Origin: an uncultured Bacteroidales bacterium
GTDB lineage: Bacteria; Bacteroidota; Bacteroidia; Bacteroidales; Bacteroidaceae
Assembly (NCBI GenBank): GCA_902802815.1
Contig: CADCNQ010000026.1
Coordinates: forward strand, 1-34,419
DNA length: 34,419 bases
Reading direction: 5' to 3'
Both the position numbers and the translations under genes were made by a program. Below are positions 15,612 to 25,199 of this stretch, in pieces. A model generated the notes under the pieces. The model saw nothing but the letters and a program-made list of their open reading frames with translations, did no database searches and was not told the DNA's origin. Position 1 is the first letter of the stretch; every line of letters begins with the position of its first letter.

Positions 15612-16501
15612 AATTTTATGCCTAATTCTTTAATTATCTTTGATATCTGCTGCATCGTAGTGAGCCTTGTGGGCACCAGCGGCAGACGCAACTGGTTTTG
15701 TATCATACCCATCTCCGAGAGCATCACTTTCACACCGGCGGGATTACCGTCGACGAAGAGCAGTTTGAAGAGCTCCGTGAACTGATGATGTATCTTCAGC
15801 GCGGAATCGTATTCACCCCTGAGAGCCAGACGCACCATCTTGGAGAATTCTCCGGGCAGCGCATTGCCTATTACAGAGATGACACCAACGGCACCCAGCG
15901 TGATGAGCGGGAAGGTGATACCGTCGTCGCCCGAAATCACATCGAAGTTCTGCGGCTTGTTCTTGATGATATCGTCCATCTGCGAGATGTTTCCGGAAGC
16001 TTCCTTGATGGCAACGATGTTGTCGAAATCGCGTGCCAGACGGAGCGTTGTCTCTGCCGTCATATTCACTCCCGTGCGACCCGGCACGTTGTAGAGCACT
16101 ACAGGTACAGGACTTGCCTTTGCGATAGCGGCAAAATGCTGATAGATGCCTTCCTGAGAAGGTTTGTTATAGTAAGGACATACGGAGAGTATTCCGTCGA
16201 TACCTGTGAAGTCGCCCTTCTTGAGCTCGTCCACAACGGCCTGTGTGCTGTTGCCGCCAAGACCGAGCAGTATGGGCACTCTACCGTTCACGCGCTCCAC
16301 GAGCGTCTTCTTCAGCTGCGCCTTCTCCTCTGCCGTCAGTGTCGGTGTCTCTGCCGTTGTACCCATAACGCAAAGGAAGTCTGCGCCGTTACTCAGTTGA
16401 TACTCCACCAGACGCAACAGAGCATCCCAGTCGATGCTGCCGTCCGCCTTGAAGGGAGTGATGAGCGCTATGCCCAAACCCTTGAATTTATTCTGTGCCA
16501 T
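15608..16501 (-). CDS. dapA: 4-hydroxy-tetrahydrodipicolinate synthase
   Basis: DapA condenses pyruvate with aspartate semialdehyde, the first committed step to diaminopimelate and lysine, feeding peptidoglycan. From the ATG at 16501 (MAQNKFKGLGIALITPF) the protein is 297 residues, the usual length. A TTG three codons upstream would add only a few residues and was not chosen. Catalytic features are visible: GTTAETPTLT, the Tyr of VVLYNVPGRTG and the Schiff-base Lys of AIKEASGN. It is the first gene of a five-gene minus-strand operon whose first four members overlap by 4 nt each. A -7 box lies 28 nt upstream. Confidence 0.95.
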   Translation of the reverse strand: MAQNKFKGLGIALITPFKADGSIDWDALLRLVEYQLSNGADFLCVMGTTAETPTLTAEEKAQLKKTLVERVNGRVPILLGLGGNSTQAVVDELKKGDFTGIDGILSVCPYYNKPSQEGIYQHFAAIAKASPVPVVLYNVPGRTGVNMTAETTLRLARDFDNIVAIKEASGNISQMDDIIKNKPQNFDVISGDDGITFPLITLGAVGVISVIGNALPGEFSKMVRLALRGEYDSALKIHHQFTELFKLLFVDGNPAGVKVMLSEMGMIQNQLRLPLVPTRLTTMQQISKIIKELGIKL

Positions 16502-16528
16502 GTTTTGCAATTACACTATTTTCAGGCG

Positions 16529-16536
16529 CAAAGATA
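16529..16536 (-). promoter_or_regulatory. -7 box for the dapA-kdsA-kdsD operon
   Basis: The minus strand reads TATCTTTG, an exact TAnnTTTG match, followed by GC and then the dapA ATG at 16501. The tandem heptamer array 16547-16574 lies just upstream, where the -33 element would be expected, and no TTTG is seen there. Confidence 0.65.
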
Positions 16537-16544
16537 CGAAAAAA

Positions 16545-16576
<32 letters not shown>

Positions 16577-16596
16577 TTTCTCATTTCTTAGACTTT

Positions 16597-18654
<2,058 letters not shown>

Positions 18655-19053
18655 TTAATATGTCTTCACAAAGTCGTCCACCTGAATCTGCACCTTACCG
18701 TCTTTTGTCAGAGAGGCATGGAATTTCATCACATAACTGCGCAGAAATGTCACATTTTTTTGTGCATTGAAGGCAGCGTGTACTGTAAGATATGCTTCTG
18801 CCAGAGCTGACGGTTCGCGCCTTGCCACAGCCTCCCTGCCCTCCTTCACAAACGCCGTGCAGGCCTTGGATATGGTAGCAAAGCGGTTGCGTGCAGCTAC
18901 CTGGCTGTCAGAACTCTTCATCTTTATCGTGTTGTCGCGATGTATAAGATACACTCTGCCCGTCCTTTTGTCTGTACGGAAGTAGTCACCGTTTTTCCTG
19001 TTTGCCCTTCCGTGAATGGAGGCTCCAGGCTCGTTTAAATCATATTTTGCCAT
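18655..19053 (-). CDS. Hypothetical basic protein upstream of ligA
   Basis: I do not recognise this 132-residue protein. It is rich in Lys and Arg, with no signal peptide or membrane segment. The N-terminal third (NRKNGDYFRTDKRTGRVYLIHRDNTIKMKS) is strongly charged and strand-like. The middle (RNRFATISKACTAFVKEGREAVARREPSALAEAYLTVHAAFNAQ) is helical, and it ends in a short strand-rich tail. It is preceded by the best promoter in the window and followed by ligA after 3 nt, so it is a real leading gene of the ligA transcript. A nucleic-acid-linked role would fit charge and context, but this is a guess. Confidence 0.7.
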   Translation of the reverse strand: MAKYDLNEPGASIHGRANRKNGDYFRTDKRTGRVYLIHRDNTIKMKSSDSQVAARNRFATISKACTAFVKEGREAVARREPSALAEAYLTVHAAFNAQKNVTFLRSYVMKFHASLTKDGKVQIQVDDFVKTY

Positions 19054-19085
19054 AAAACCGTGTGTGTTTTGTCATTTTCCGTCCG

Positions 19086-19117
19086 CAAAAATACAAAATA
19101 AAATCCCCATTTCCAAA
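19086..19117 (-). promoter_or_regulatory. Full consensus Bacteroidota promoter for the ligA operon
   Basis: On the minus strand TTTG (19114-19117) is followed after exactly 20 nt by TATTTTTG (19086-19093). Both elements and the spacing fit TTTG-N19/21-TAnnTTTG. The start codon of the first gene is 32 nt downstream of the -7 box. Confidence 0.8.
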
Positions 19118-19181
19118 TTTCTGCGGCCACATTTTCATTTTCTCCTCAAAAAATCCTCTTTTCCCCTGCTGCAGGGCCCAC

Positions 19182-19309
19182 TCAGAGTCCCTTCAGAGTC
19201 CAGTCTGTTAACGAGTGGTGTACGAGTGGATAACGAGTGGACTACGAGCAGATATCGAGTTGACTCGTACACCACTCGTTATCTGCACGTATTCTGCTCG
19301 TATTCCGGT
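19182..19309. repeat. 11-nt periodic array with an internal inversion
   Basis: TCAGAGTCC occurs at 19182 and 19193, 11 nt apart. From 19211, nine consecutive 11-nt units follow. The first five begin ACGAG (the last TCGAG), mostly ACGAGTGGnnn (19211-19265). The next four begin CGT and, from the other strand, show the same ACGAG(T/C)(G/A)G-type core (19266-19309). The 11-nt phase is unbroken across the switch. As a result, 19-bp arms at 19209-19227 and 19263-19281 are perfect inverted repeats around a 35-nt centre. Further perfect pairs are 19229-19240 with 19272-19283 and 19243-19252 with 19293-19302. The array lies between divergent promoters. It is non-coding, since 11 nt is out of reading phase. 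Confidence 0.85.
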
Positions 19310-19374
19310 AAGGGGCTGATAGGATTCTGATGCAAGGAAGAACGAAGAAAGAGTGCTGTTTGGGATTTTTTTCG

Positions 19375-19382
19375 TACCTTTG
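19375..19382 (+). promoter_or_regulatory. -7 box for the low-molecular-weight phosphatase gene
   Basis: TACCTTTG is an exact TAnnTTTG match, ending 16 nt before the ATG at 19399. A TTTG lies only 12 nt upstream, so no properly spaced -33 element is seen. The box supports 19399 as the start: the upstream TTG-to-ATG extension from 19330 would begin before the promoter. Confidence 0.65.
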
Positions 19383-19398
19383 CATCAAAACTGGAAAA

Positions 19399-19830
19399 AT
19401 GAAACGAATACTGTTTGTCTGTCACGGAAATATATGCCGCAGTCCGATGGCGGAATTCATCATGAAACAACTGGTGAAGGATGCCGGCCGCGAGGATGAG
19501 TTTGAAATAGCGTCAGCAGCCACAAGTACAGAGGAAATCGGCAACTCCGTCTATCCTCCCGCACGCCGCAAACTGGCCGAACACGGCATCCGCTGTGACG
19601 GAAAAACCGCCCGCCAACTCACCCGCAGCGACTACGACCGCTACGATCTTCTGGTCGGTATGGACAGGGAGAACATACACAACATGCAACGCATCTGCGG
19701 CGGAGATCCGGAAGGCAAAATCATAAAACTCCTCCCTCGCGACGTTGCCGATCCCTGGTACACAGACAACTTTGACGCCACGTGGGACGACTGCCTCGAA
19801 GGATGCTCTAAACTGTTAGTTGAGAGTTGA
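19399..19830 (+). CDS. Low-molecular-weight protein-tyrosine-phosphatase
   Basis: The chosen start gives MKRILFVCHGNICRSPMAEF, with the phosphate-binding loop C-x5-R (Cys8 to Arg14) at the normal place, and 143-144 residues in total. The general-acid loop is VADPWY near residue 116. Such enzymes remove phosphate from tyrosine, often controlling exopolysaccharide kinases, but some act on small molecules. The ArsC-type thioredoxin-linked cysteines are not evident. The last codons run straight into the heptamer repeat: the stop TGA is itself part of a TTGAGAG unit. The gene converges with the nuclease gene; only the rest of the repeat separates them. Confidence 0.92.
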   Translation: MKRILFVCHGNICRSPMAEFIMKQLVKDAGREDEFEIASAATSTEEIGNSVYPPARRKLAEHGIRCDGKTARQLTRSDYDRYDLLVGMDRENIHNMQRICGGDPEGKIIKLLPRDVADPWYTDNFDATWDDCLEGCSKLLVES

Positions 19831-19847
19831 GAGTTGAAAGTTGAAAG
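19820..19847. repeat. Four tandem TTGARAG heptamers at a convergent gene junction
   Basis: Units TTGAGAG (19820-19826, 19827-19833) and TTGAAAG (19834-19840, 19841-19847) stand in tandem. They hold the last codons and stop of the phosphatase gene and reach to within one base of the stop of the convergent nuclease gene. The first unit is identical to those at 16547-16574. Confidence 0.85.
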
Positions 19848-19848
19848 T

Positions 19849-20736
19849 TTAGAGAACTTGGCGCAGACGTTCTGAAACATCGTCGAGAGGAAGTATCTCG
19901 TAATTGGCATCATCCTTCAGCCATACTATCCTTCTGTCCAGCATGTTAACACCTATATCTTCAAGCATCAGTGCATACAGGCTGAGCTGGATTGTGTACT
20001 CTCCGAAACTCTCCTGAAAGAGGTCCGTGAAGGGCTCTTTCAGCATCACATGCATCTTCTCGTTGTACTCTGAAAAGAGGTCCTTGTTGGTCTTATAGTC
20101 GAACACCACAAAACCGGCCTTCTCATCATCTCCTTCTCCGTCGTAGAAATAGAGCATATCGAAGGTGCCGCAAATACGTTCACGGAGATTGCGGCTTTTG
20201 TCAGGATTTTTTCCACTATATACGCGTGCCTCGTTCAGCACGAGATGATAGCTGGGAGGCAGTTCGTTGAGAAACTTTTCCACAGCCTCTTCCTTCGGAT
20301 GAATCGGCGCAAGATAGTTGAGACCCTCCAGATACTGACGCATCACAGAAGGACGTATGAATTCCGGATGTCCGGCCTTGAGATAAGCGAGACTCTCGCC
20401 GAATTCGTGCGACTTGGTGCCGAGAGACGTTGCGCGGAAGGAATTGCAGGTCCATTTATCCTTCCAATACTGCGCCGTCTGGCCCCAACGGGCAGCATAT
20501 CGCTCCGCCTGGAAGTCTGCGTCGAAGGGTTTGCTCTCAAAGCGGCCGCCTATCGACGAGACGGAAGGAAGTCTCACGCCGTCAAGCAGATATATGTGGT
20601 CGCGTTCGTAGAATTCGAGGTCCTTGAAAGCATCAAGTATCGTCTTCCTGGCTTCCCGCGCCTCTTCGGGTTCGTTTTCTATGAAAAACATCTCCCTATA
20701 AGGTTCTTTCTCACCTAATTTGCTCTTGTCAATCAT
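19849..20736 (-). CDS. RecB/MGME1-like PD-(D/E)XK nuclease
   Basis: From the ATG at 20736 the protein has 295 residues; a longer frame reaching 20994 would run backward through the purM promoter and was rejected. The RecB-family nuclease motifs appear in order: GTKSHEFGE (106-114, His110), CGTFDML (Asp193), VVFDYKTNK (Asp213, Lys215) and YTIQLSLYAL (Gln250, Tyr254). The N-terminal LPSVSSI, a Trp-rich stretch and GTxxH resemble the MGME1-like exonuclease branch. No helicase, CRISPR or phage gene is nearby, so it acts alone or with distant partners. It is probably a DNA exonuclease in repair; the substrate is unknown. Confidence 0.8.
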   Translation of the reverse strand: MIDKSKLGEKEPYREMFFIENEPEEAREARKTILDAFKDLEFYERDHIYLLDGVRLPSVSSIGGRFESKPFDADFQAERYAARWGQTAQYWKDKWTCNSFRATSLGTKSHEFGESLAYLKAGHPEFIRPSVMRQYLEGLNYLAPIHPKEEAVEKFLNELPPSYHLVLNEARVYSGKNPDKSRNLRERICGTFDMLYFYDGEGDDEKAGFVVFDYKTNKDLFSEYNEKMHVMLKEPFTDLFQESFGEYTIQLSLYALMLEDIGVNMLDRRIVWLKDDANYEILPLDDVSERLRQVL

Positions 20737-20758
20737 GTTTTTGTGCTTATTTCGGGTA

Positions 20759-20766
20759 CAAAGATA
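20759..20766 (-). promoter_or_regulatory. -7 box for the nuclease gene
   Basis: The minus strand reads TATCTTTG, an exact TAnnTTTG match, 22 nt upstream of the ATG at 20736. No -33 TTTG is seen at the expected distance. The box supports the shorter start for the nuclease. Confidence 0.65.
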
Positions 20767-20808
20767 CAAAAAACGAACGTAAAACTCGGGAAAGACAGAA
20801 AAAAGTTG

Positions 20809-20816
20809 TATATTTG
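20809..20816 (+). promoter_or_regulatory. -7 box for the purM transcript
   Basis: TATATTTG is an exact TAnnTTTG match, 19 nt before the purM ATG at 20836. It stands back to back with the nuclease promoter. Since the following genes are tightly packed, this may drive a very long transcript toward the lpx genes. Confidence 0.65.
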
Positions 20817-20835
20817 CGCAGAATAACGAAGTAAT

Positions 20836-22005
20836 ATGAACAACCAAAGATATATGATGCGTGGTGTGAGTGCAGCCAAGGAGGATGTGCACAACGCCAT
20901 TAAGAACATCGACAAGGGTCTTTACCCCAAGGCTTTCTGCAAAATCATCCCCGACATCCTCGGCGGAGATCCCGAGTATTGTAACATTATGCACGCCGAC
21001 GGAGCCGGCACGAAGAGTTCGCTGGCCTATATGTACTGGCGCGAGACGGGCGACCTATCCGTGTGGAAAGGCATCGCTCAGGATGCCCTGATAATGAACA
21101 CCGACGACCTGCTCTGCGTGGGCGCTGTGGACGGCATACTCGTCTCATCCACCATCGGACGCAACAAGATGCTCATTCCCGGCGACGTAATATCGGAAAT
21201 CATCAACGGTACGGACGAACTGCTTGCCGAGCTGCGTGATATGGGTATCGGCATCTACGGCACAGGCGGCGAGACGGCCGACGTGGGCGACCTCGTGCGC
21301 ACCATCATCGTGGACAGCACGGTGACTTGCCGTATGAAGCGCAGCGACGTCATCGACAACGCAAACATACGTCCCGGTGACGTCATCGTGGGCCTCTCCT
21401 CCACAGGACAGGCAACATACGAGAAGCAGTACAACGGCGGTATGGGCTCAAACGGGCTCACATCTGCACGCCACGATGTCTTCTCAAAGTATCTGGCAGA
21501 GAAGTATCCCGAGAGCTACGACCACGCAGTGCCCGAAGAACTCGTCTATAGCGGTCACTACCGGCTGTCGGACGCTGTTGAAGGCGCTCCCGTCAGCGCA
21601 GGAGAGCTCGTGCTCTCTCCCACCCGCACCTATGCTCCAGTCATCAGGAAGATGCTCACGGAGATGCGTCCGAAGGTGCACGGAATGGTGCATTGCACGG
21701 GCGGCGCACAGACCAAGGTGCTGCATTTCGTGGGCGACAACTGTAAGGTGGTGAAGGACAACCTCTTCCCCATCCCGCCACTATTCCGCATCATCAAGGA
21801 GGAAAGCGGCACCGACTGGCAGGAAATGTACAAGGTGTTCAACATGGGACATCGCATGGAGATATACGTCGCTCCCGAGGATGCAGAGCAGGTAATCAGC
21901 ATCAGCAGGAGCTTCAATATCGACGCTCAGGTGATTGGTCATATCGAGGAAGGAAAGAAGTCGCTCACCATAAAGTCGGAGGCAGGAACGTTCAATTATG
22001 AATAA
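20836..22005 (+). CDS. purM: Phosphoribosylformylglycinamidine cyclo-ligase (AIR synthase)
   Basis: PurM closes the imidazole ring to form AIR in purine synthesis, using ATP. The protein has 389 residues, somewhat longer than the E. coli enzyme (345). ADGAGTKSSLAYMY is the family's glycine-rich N-terminal motif; YGTGGETADVGD and GLSSTGQATYEKQYNGGMGSNGLTSAR are also typical of AIR-synthase-related proteins. The C-terminal domain begins near PKVHGMVHCTGGAQTK. A further Met at residue 7 is possible as start. It overlaps prfA by 8 nt. Confidence 0.9.
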   Translation: MNNQRYMMRGVSAAKEDVHNAIKNIDKGLYPKAFCKIIPDILGGDPEYCNIMHADGAGTKSSLAYMYWRETGDLSVWKGIAQDALIMNTDDLLCVGAVDGILVSSTIGRNKMLIPGDVISEIINGTDELLAELRDMGIGIYGTGGETADVGDLVRTIIVDSTVTCRMKRSDVIDNANIRPGDVIVGLSSTGQATYEKQYNGGMGSNGLTSARHDVFSKYLAEKYPESYDHAVPEELVYSGHYRLSDAVEGAPVSAGELVLSPTRTYAPVIRKMLTEMRPKVHGMVHCTGGAQTKVLHFVGDNCKVVKDNLFPIPPLFRIIKEESGTDWQEMYKVFNMGHRMEIYVAPEDAEQVISISRSFNIDAQVIGHIEEGKKSLTIKSEAGTFNYE

Positions 22006-23104
22006 CACTCTGCTCGAAAAACTGGACGGCCTCGTGAGCCGCTATGAGGAGGTTTCCACGCTCATCACCGACCCCAGTGTGATTGCCGACCAGAAGCGCT
22101 ACGTCCGCCTGACAAAGGAATACAAGGACCTGGGCAGGATTGTCAAGGCCCGCAAGGAATATATCGACACACTCGACAACATAGCTCTCGCCAAGGAAAT
22201 GATACAGGAAGAGAGCGACGAGAGCACACGACAGATGCTGCGCGAGGAACTCTCGGCAAGCGAGGAGCGCATCCCCCGTCTGGAGGAGGAAATCAAACTC
22301 CTGCTCATCCCCGCCGACCCCGAAGACGACAAGAACGTCATCATGGAGATACGCGGCGGTACGGGCGGCGACGAAGCTGCGCTGTTTGCAGGCGACCTCT
22401 TCCGCATGTACTCCAAGTACATCGAGCAGAAGGGCTGGAAGATGGCTGTATCGAGCTATTCGGAAGGCGCAGCCGGCGGCTACAAGGAAATCATCTTCTC
22501 TGTGACGGGTGAAGGTGTCTACGGCATACTGAAATATGAGAGCGGCGTGCATCGCGTGCAACGCGTTCCCGCCACAGAGACACAGGGCCGCGTGCACACC
22601 TCCGCAGCAACAGTTGCTGTGCTTCCGGAGGCAGAGGCCTTCGATGTGGAAATCAACGAGGGTGCCATCAAGTGGGACACATTCCGCTCAAGCGGTGCCG
22701 GCGGACAGAACGTCAACAAGGTGGAGAGCGGTGTGCGAGCCAGATATATGTGGCACAACCCGATGACCAATGAGGACGAGGAGATACTTGTGGAATGTAC
22801 GGAGACGCGCGACCAGCCCAAGAACAAAGAGCGCGCTCTTGCCCGTCTGCGCACCTTCATCTACGACAAGGAGCACCAGAAATACATCGACGACATAGCC
22901 TCCAGGCGCAAGACGATGGTCTCTACGGGCGACCGCTCCGCAAAGATACGCACCTACAACTATCCGCAGGGACGCATCACCGACCACCGCATCGGTTACA
23001 CAATATATAATCTCTCGGCCTTCATGGACGGACAGATACAGGATGTCATCGACCACCTCATCGTGGCTGAGAATGCAGAGAGAATGAAAGAATCGGAACT
23101 GTAA
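21998..23104 (+). CDS. prfA: Peptide chain release factor 1
   Basis: RF1 ends translation at UAA and UAG. The 368 residues include the stop-codon-reading PxT motif (VPATETQGRVHTS) that separates RF1 from RF2, and the GGQ loop in SSGAGGQNVNKVESGVR that drives peptidyl-tRNA hydrolysis. The N-terminal coiled domain (LLEKLDGLVSRYEEVSTLI) is normal. The start overlaps purM by 8 nt, a sign of coupled translation. Confidence 0.97.
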   Translation: MNNTLLEKLDGLVSRYEEVSTLITDPSVIADQKRYVRLTKEYKDLGRIVKARKEYIDTLDNIALAKEMIQEESDESTRQMLREELSASEERIPRLEEEIKLLLIPADPEDDKNVIMEIRGGTGGDEAALFAGDLFRMYSKYIEQKGWKMAVSSYSEGAAGGYKEIIFSVTGEGVYGILKYESGVHRVQRVPATETQGRVHTSAATVAVLPEAEAFDVEINEGAIKWDTFRSSGAGGQNVNKVESGVRARYMWHNPMTNEDEEILVECTETRDQPKNKERALARLRTFIYDKEHQKYIDDIASRRKTMVSTGDRSAKIRTYNYPQGRITDHRIGYTIYNLSAFMDGQIQDVIDHLIVAENAERMKESEL

Positions 23105-23115
23105 AAAATAAAGAC

Positions 23116-23304
23116 ATGAAACTGCTGAATTACTTAAAGGAAAATTGGATTGGAATTCTTGTTGCCTTCATATCCGGATTTCTTACACCTATCGTGCTGG
23201 AGTACATCGGATGGCAGCCCAGCTTTCTTAAATTCTTGCTTGTCTTTCTGCTCATTTACATACCTCTGAGCATTGTGGGAGGTTTTATCAAGGGATTTAA
23301 ATAA
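23116..23304 (+). CDS. Small two-helix membrane protein
   Basis: I do not recognise this 62-residue protein. It has two hydrophobic segments, [19 protein letters not shown] (about 12-30) and [21 protein letters not shown] (about 37-57). They are joined by a short turn with Trp-Gln-Pro, and the C-terminus is Lys-rich. It fits exactly between prfA and pyrF, 11 nt from each, in the same direction, which supports it as a real gene despite its size. Two helices suggest an inner-membrane hairpin with both ends in the cytosol. Confidence 0.7.
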   Translation: MKLLNYLKENWIGILVAFISGFLTPIVLEYIGWQPSFLKFLLVFLLIYIPLSIVGGFIKGFK

Positions 23305-23315
23305 AAGAGAAAATA

Positions 23316-24131
23316 ATGACTCGACAGGAACTCATAGATAACATAAAGCGCAAGCAGAGTTTTCTCTGCGTTGGTCTCGACACCGACATCAAGAAAGTGC
23401 CGCAGCATCTGCTCGCTGAGGAGGATCCCCTCTTCGCTTTCAACAAGGCTATCATCGACGCGACAGCACCCTACTGTGTTGCCTACAAGCCGAATCTGGC
23501 TTTCTACGAGGCACACGGCGTGAAGGGTCTTGTGGCTTTTGAGAAGACAATAGAATATCTGCACAGGGAGCATCCCGAGCATTTCATCATCGCTGATGCA
23601 AAGCGCGGAGACATCGGCAACACATCCAAGATGTATGCCCGCACATTCTTCGACCTCTATGGAATAGACGCTCTCACAGTGGCGCCCTATATGGGGGAAG
23701 ACTCTGTGACACCTTTCATGGGTGAAGGGCAATGGGTGATTCTGCTGGCGCTGACAAGCAACAAGGGCAGCCTCGATTTCCAACTGACGGAGGACAAGGA
23801 CGGCGAGCGCCTCTTTGAGAAGGTGATACGCAAGAGTCAGGAATGGGGCACGCCGGAGAATATGATGTACGTCGTGGGAGCCACTCGCGGCGAACTCTTC
23901 CAGGACATCCGTCGTGTTGCCCCCGACCATTTCCTGCTCGTGCCCGGCGTTGGTGCTCAAGGAGGCAGTCTTGAGGAAGTGTGCCGCTACGGCATGACGA
24001 AGGACTGCGGTCTTCTCGTTAACTCCTCCCGAGCAATCATCTACGCCTCCGACGGCGAAGATTTCGCCCAAGCAGCAGCACGAGAGGCCCAAAAAGTGCA
24101 AGAGCAAATGAAACGACTATTAAAAGATTAA
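23316..24131 (+). CDS. pyrF: Orotidine 5'-phosphate decarboxylase
   Basis: PyrF makes UMP from OMP, the last step of pyrimidine synthesis. The protein is 271 residues and of the longer type-2 class. FLCVGLDTD at the start, the catalytic [13 protein letters not shown] (Lys and Asp) and [10 protein letters not shown] for phosphate binding are visible. carB, the first step of the same pathway, lies far away on the other strand. lpxD follows after 3 nt, so pyrF belongs to the envelope-gene transcript. Confidence 0.96.
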   Translation: MTRQELIDNIKRKQSFLCVGLDTDIKKVPQHLLAEEDPLFAFNKAIIDATAPYCVAYKPNLAFYEAHGVKGLVAFEKTIEYLHREHPEHFIIADAKRGDIGNTSKMYARTFFDLYGIDALTVAPYMGEDSVTPFMGEGQWVILLALTSNKGSLDFQLTEDKDGERLFEKVIRKSQEWGTPENMMYVVGATRGELFQDIRRVAPDHFLLVPGVGAQGGSLEEVCRYGMTKDCGLLVNSSRAIIYASDGEDFAQAAAREAQKVQEQMKRLLKD

Positions 24132-24134
24132 TAT

Positions 24135-25175
24135 ATGGAATTCACAGCAGAAATGATAGCAGGCCTCATTGGAGGAACCGTCGTAGGTGATCCGCAGGCC
24201 AAAGTGAACAACTTTGCCAAGATAGAAGAAGGCACGCCGGGATGTATATCCTTCCTGGCCAACGACAAATACGAACACTATCTCTACACCACCGGTTCCA
24301 GCGTGGTGCTGGTGAACAATGCTTTCGAACCCAAACAGGAAGTGAAGGCCACACTCATCAAGGTGGCCGATGCCCGCGAGGCTGTGGCACAACTGCTGCA
24401 GATATACGAGAGTATGAAACCCAAGAAGGTGGGCATCTCCGAACTGGCATTCGTTGACCCCACAGCCAAAATCGGCAAGGATGTCTATCTGGCTCCCTTC
24501 GTGGCTATCGGTCCCGGTGTGACAATCGGAGACGGCTGTGTGCTGCATCCGCACGTGACAGTCGGTCAGAACGCATCCGTGGGAGAAAACACGGAGATAT
24601 ACTCCAACGCAGTTATCTATCACGACTGCCGTGTGGGCAAGCGTTGTATCCTGCATGCCGGCTGTGTGATAGGTGCCGACGGATTCGGATTCCAGCCAAC
24701 AGAGAAGGGATACGAGAAGATACCGCAGATTGGTATCGCCATCATCGAGGACGATGTGGAAATAGGAGCAAACACCTGCGTGGATCGCGCTGTGATGGGT
24801 GCAACGGTGGTACACAGCGGAGTGAAACTGGACAACCTCGTACAGATAGCCCACAACGACGAAGTGGGTTCGCACACCGTGATGTCTGCACAGGTAGGTA
24901 TTGCAGGAAGTACAAAAATCGGTGAATGGTGTATGTTCGGCGGCCAGGTAGGTGTCGCCGGTCACGCAACGATAGCCGACCGCGTGCAATGCGGCGCACA
25001 GACGGGTGTGCCCAACAACGTGAAGAAGGAAGGCACCCAGCTGATGGGCTCTCCCGGCATCGATCCCCGCACATGGTGGAAGGCGCAGGCCATCATCAAA
25101 CAGCTGCCTGAAATGTGGGCGGAATTCAACCAGATGAAGAAGAAACTGGCCGCACTCGAAGAAAAGGAACAGTAA
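24135..25175 (+). CDS. lpxD: UDP-3-O-acylglucosamine N-acyltransferase
   Basis: LpxD adds the second hydroxyacyl chain to the lipid A precursor, using acyl-ACP. The 346-residue protein has the N-terminal uridine-binding domain ([26 protein letters not shown]), then a left-handed beta-helix of hexapeptide repeats ([14 protein letters not shown] and on). The catalytic His is His240 in [11 protein letters not shown], matching His239 of E. coli LpxD. The C-terminal helix is Lys- and Glu-rich. lpxC follows after 24 nt. Confidence 0.96.
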   Translation: MEFTAEMIAGLIGGTVVGDPQAKVNNFAKIEEGTPGCISFLANDKYEHYLYTTGSSVVLVNNAFEPKQEVKATLIKVADAREAVAQLLQIYESMKPKKVGISELAFVDPTAKIGKDVYLAPFVAIGPGVTIGDGCVLHPHVTVGQNASVGENTEIYSNAVIYHDCRVGKRCILHAGCVIGADGFGFQPTEKGYEKIPQIGIAIIEDDVEIGANTCVDRAVMGATVVHSGVKLDNLVQIAHNDEVGSHTVMSAQVGIAGSTKIGEWCMFGGQVGVAGHATIADRVQCGAQTGVPNNVKKEGTQLMGSPGIDPRTWWKAQAIIKQLPEMWAEFNQMKKKLAALEEKEQ

Positions 25176-25199
25176 GAAAAATACATTTATTACAGCATA

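Noticed and set aside
19211..19309. CRISPR array
   Set aside because: Units are 11 nt with no unique spacers of CRISPR size and no cas genes; the orientation flips halfway.
19399..19830. Arsenate reductase identity for the LMW phosphatase
   Set aside because: The paired redox cysteines of ArsC are not evident, and no ars genes are near.
19849..20736. Cas4 or AddB identity for the nuclease
   Set aside because: No four-cysteine iron-sulfur cluster pattern and no cas or helicase genes nearby.
20737..20994. 86-residue N-terminal extension of the nuclease gene
   Set aside because: It would run across both divergent -7 boxes and into purM; the ATG at 20736 has a promoter box 22 nt upstream and starts a normal domain.
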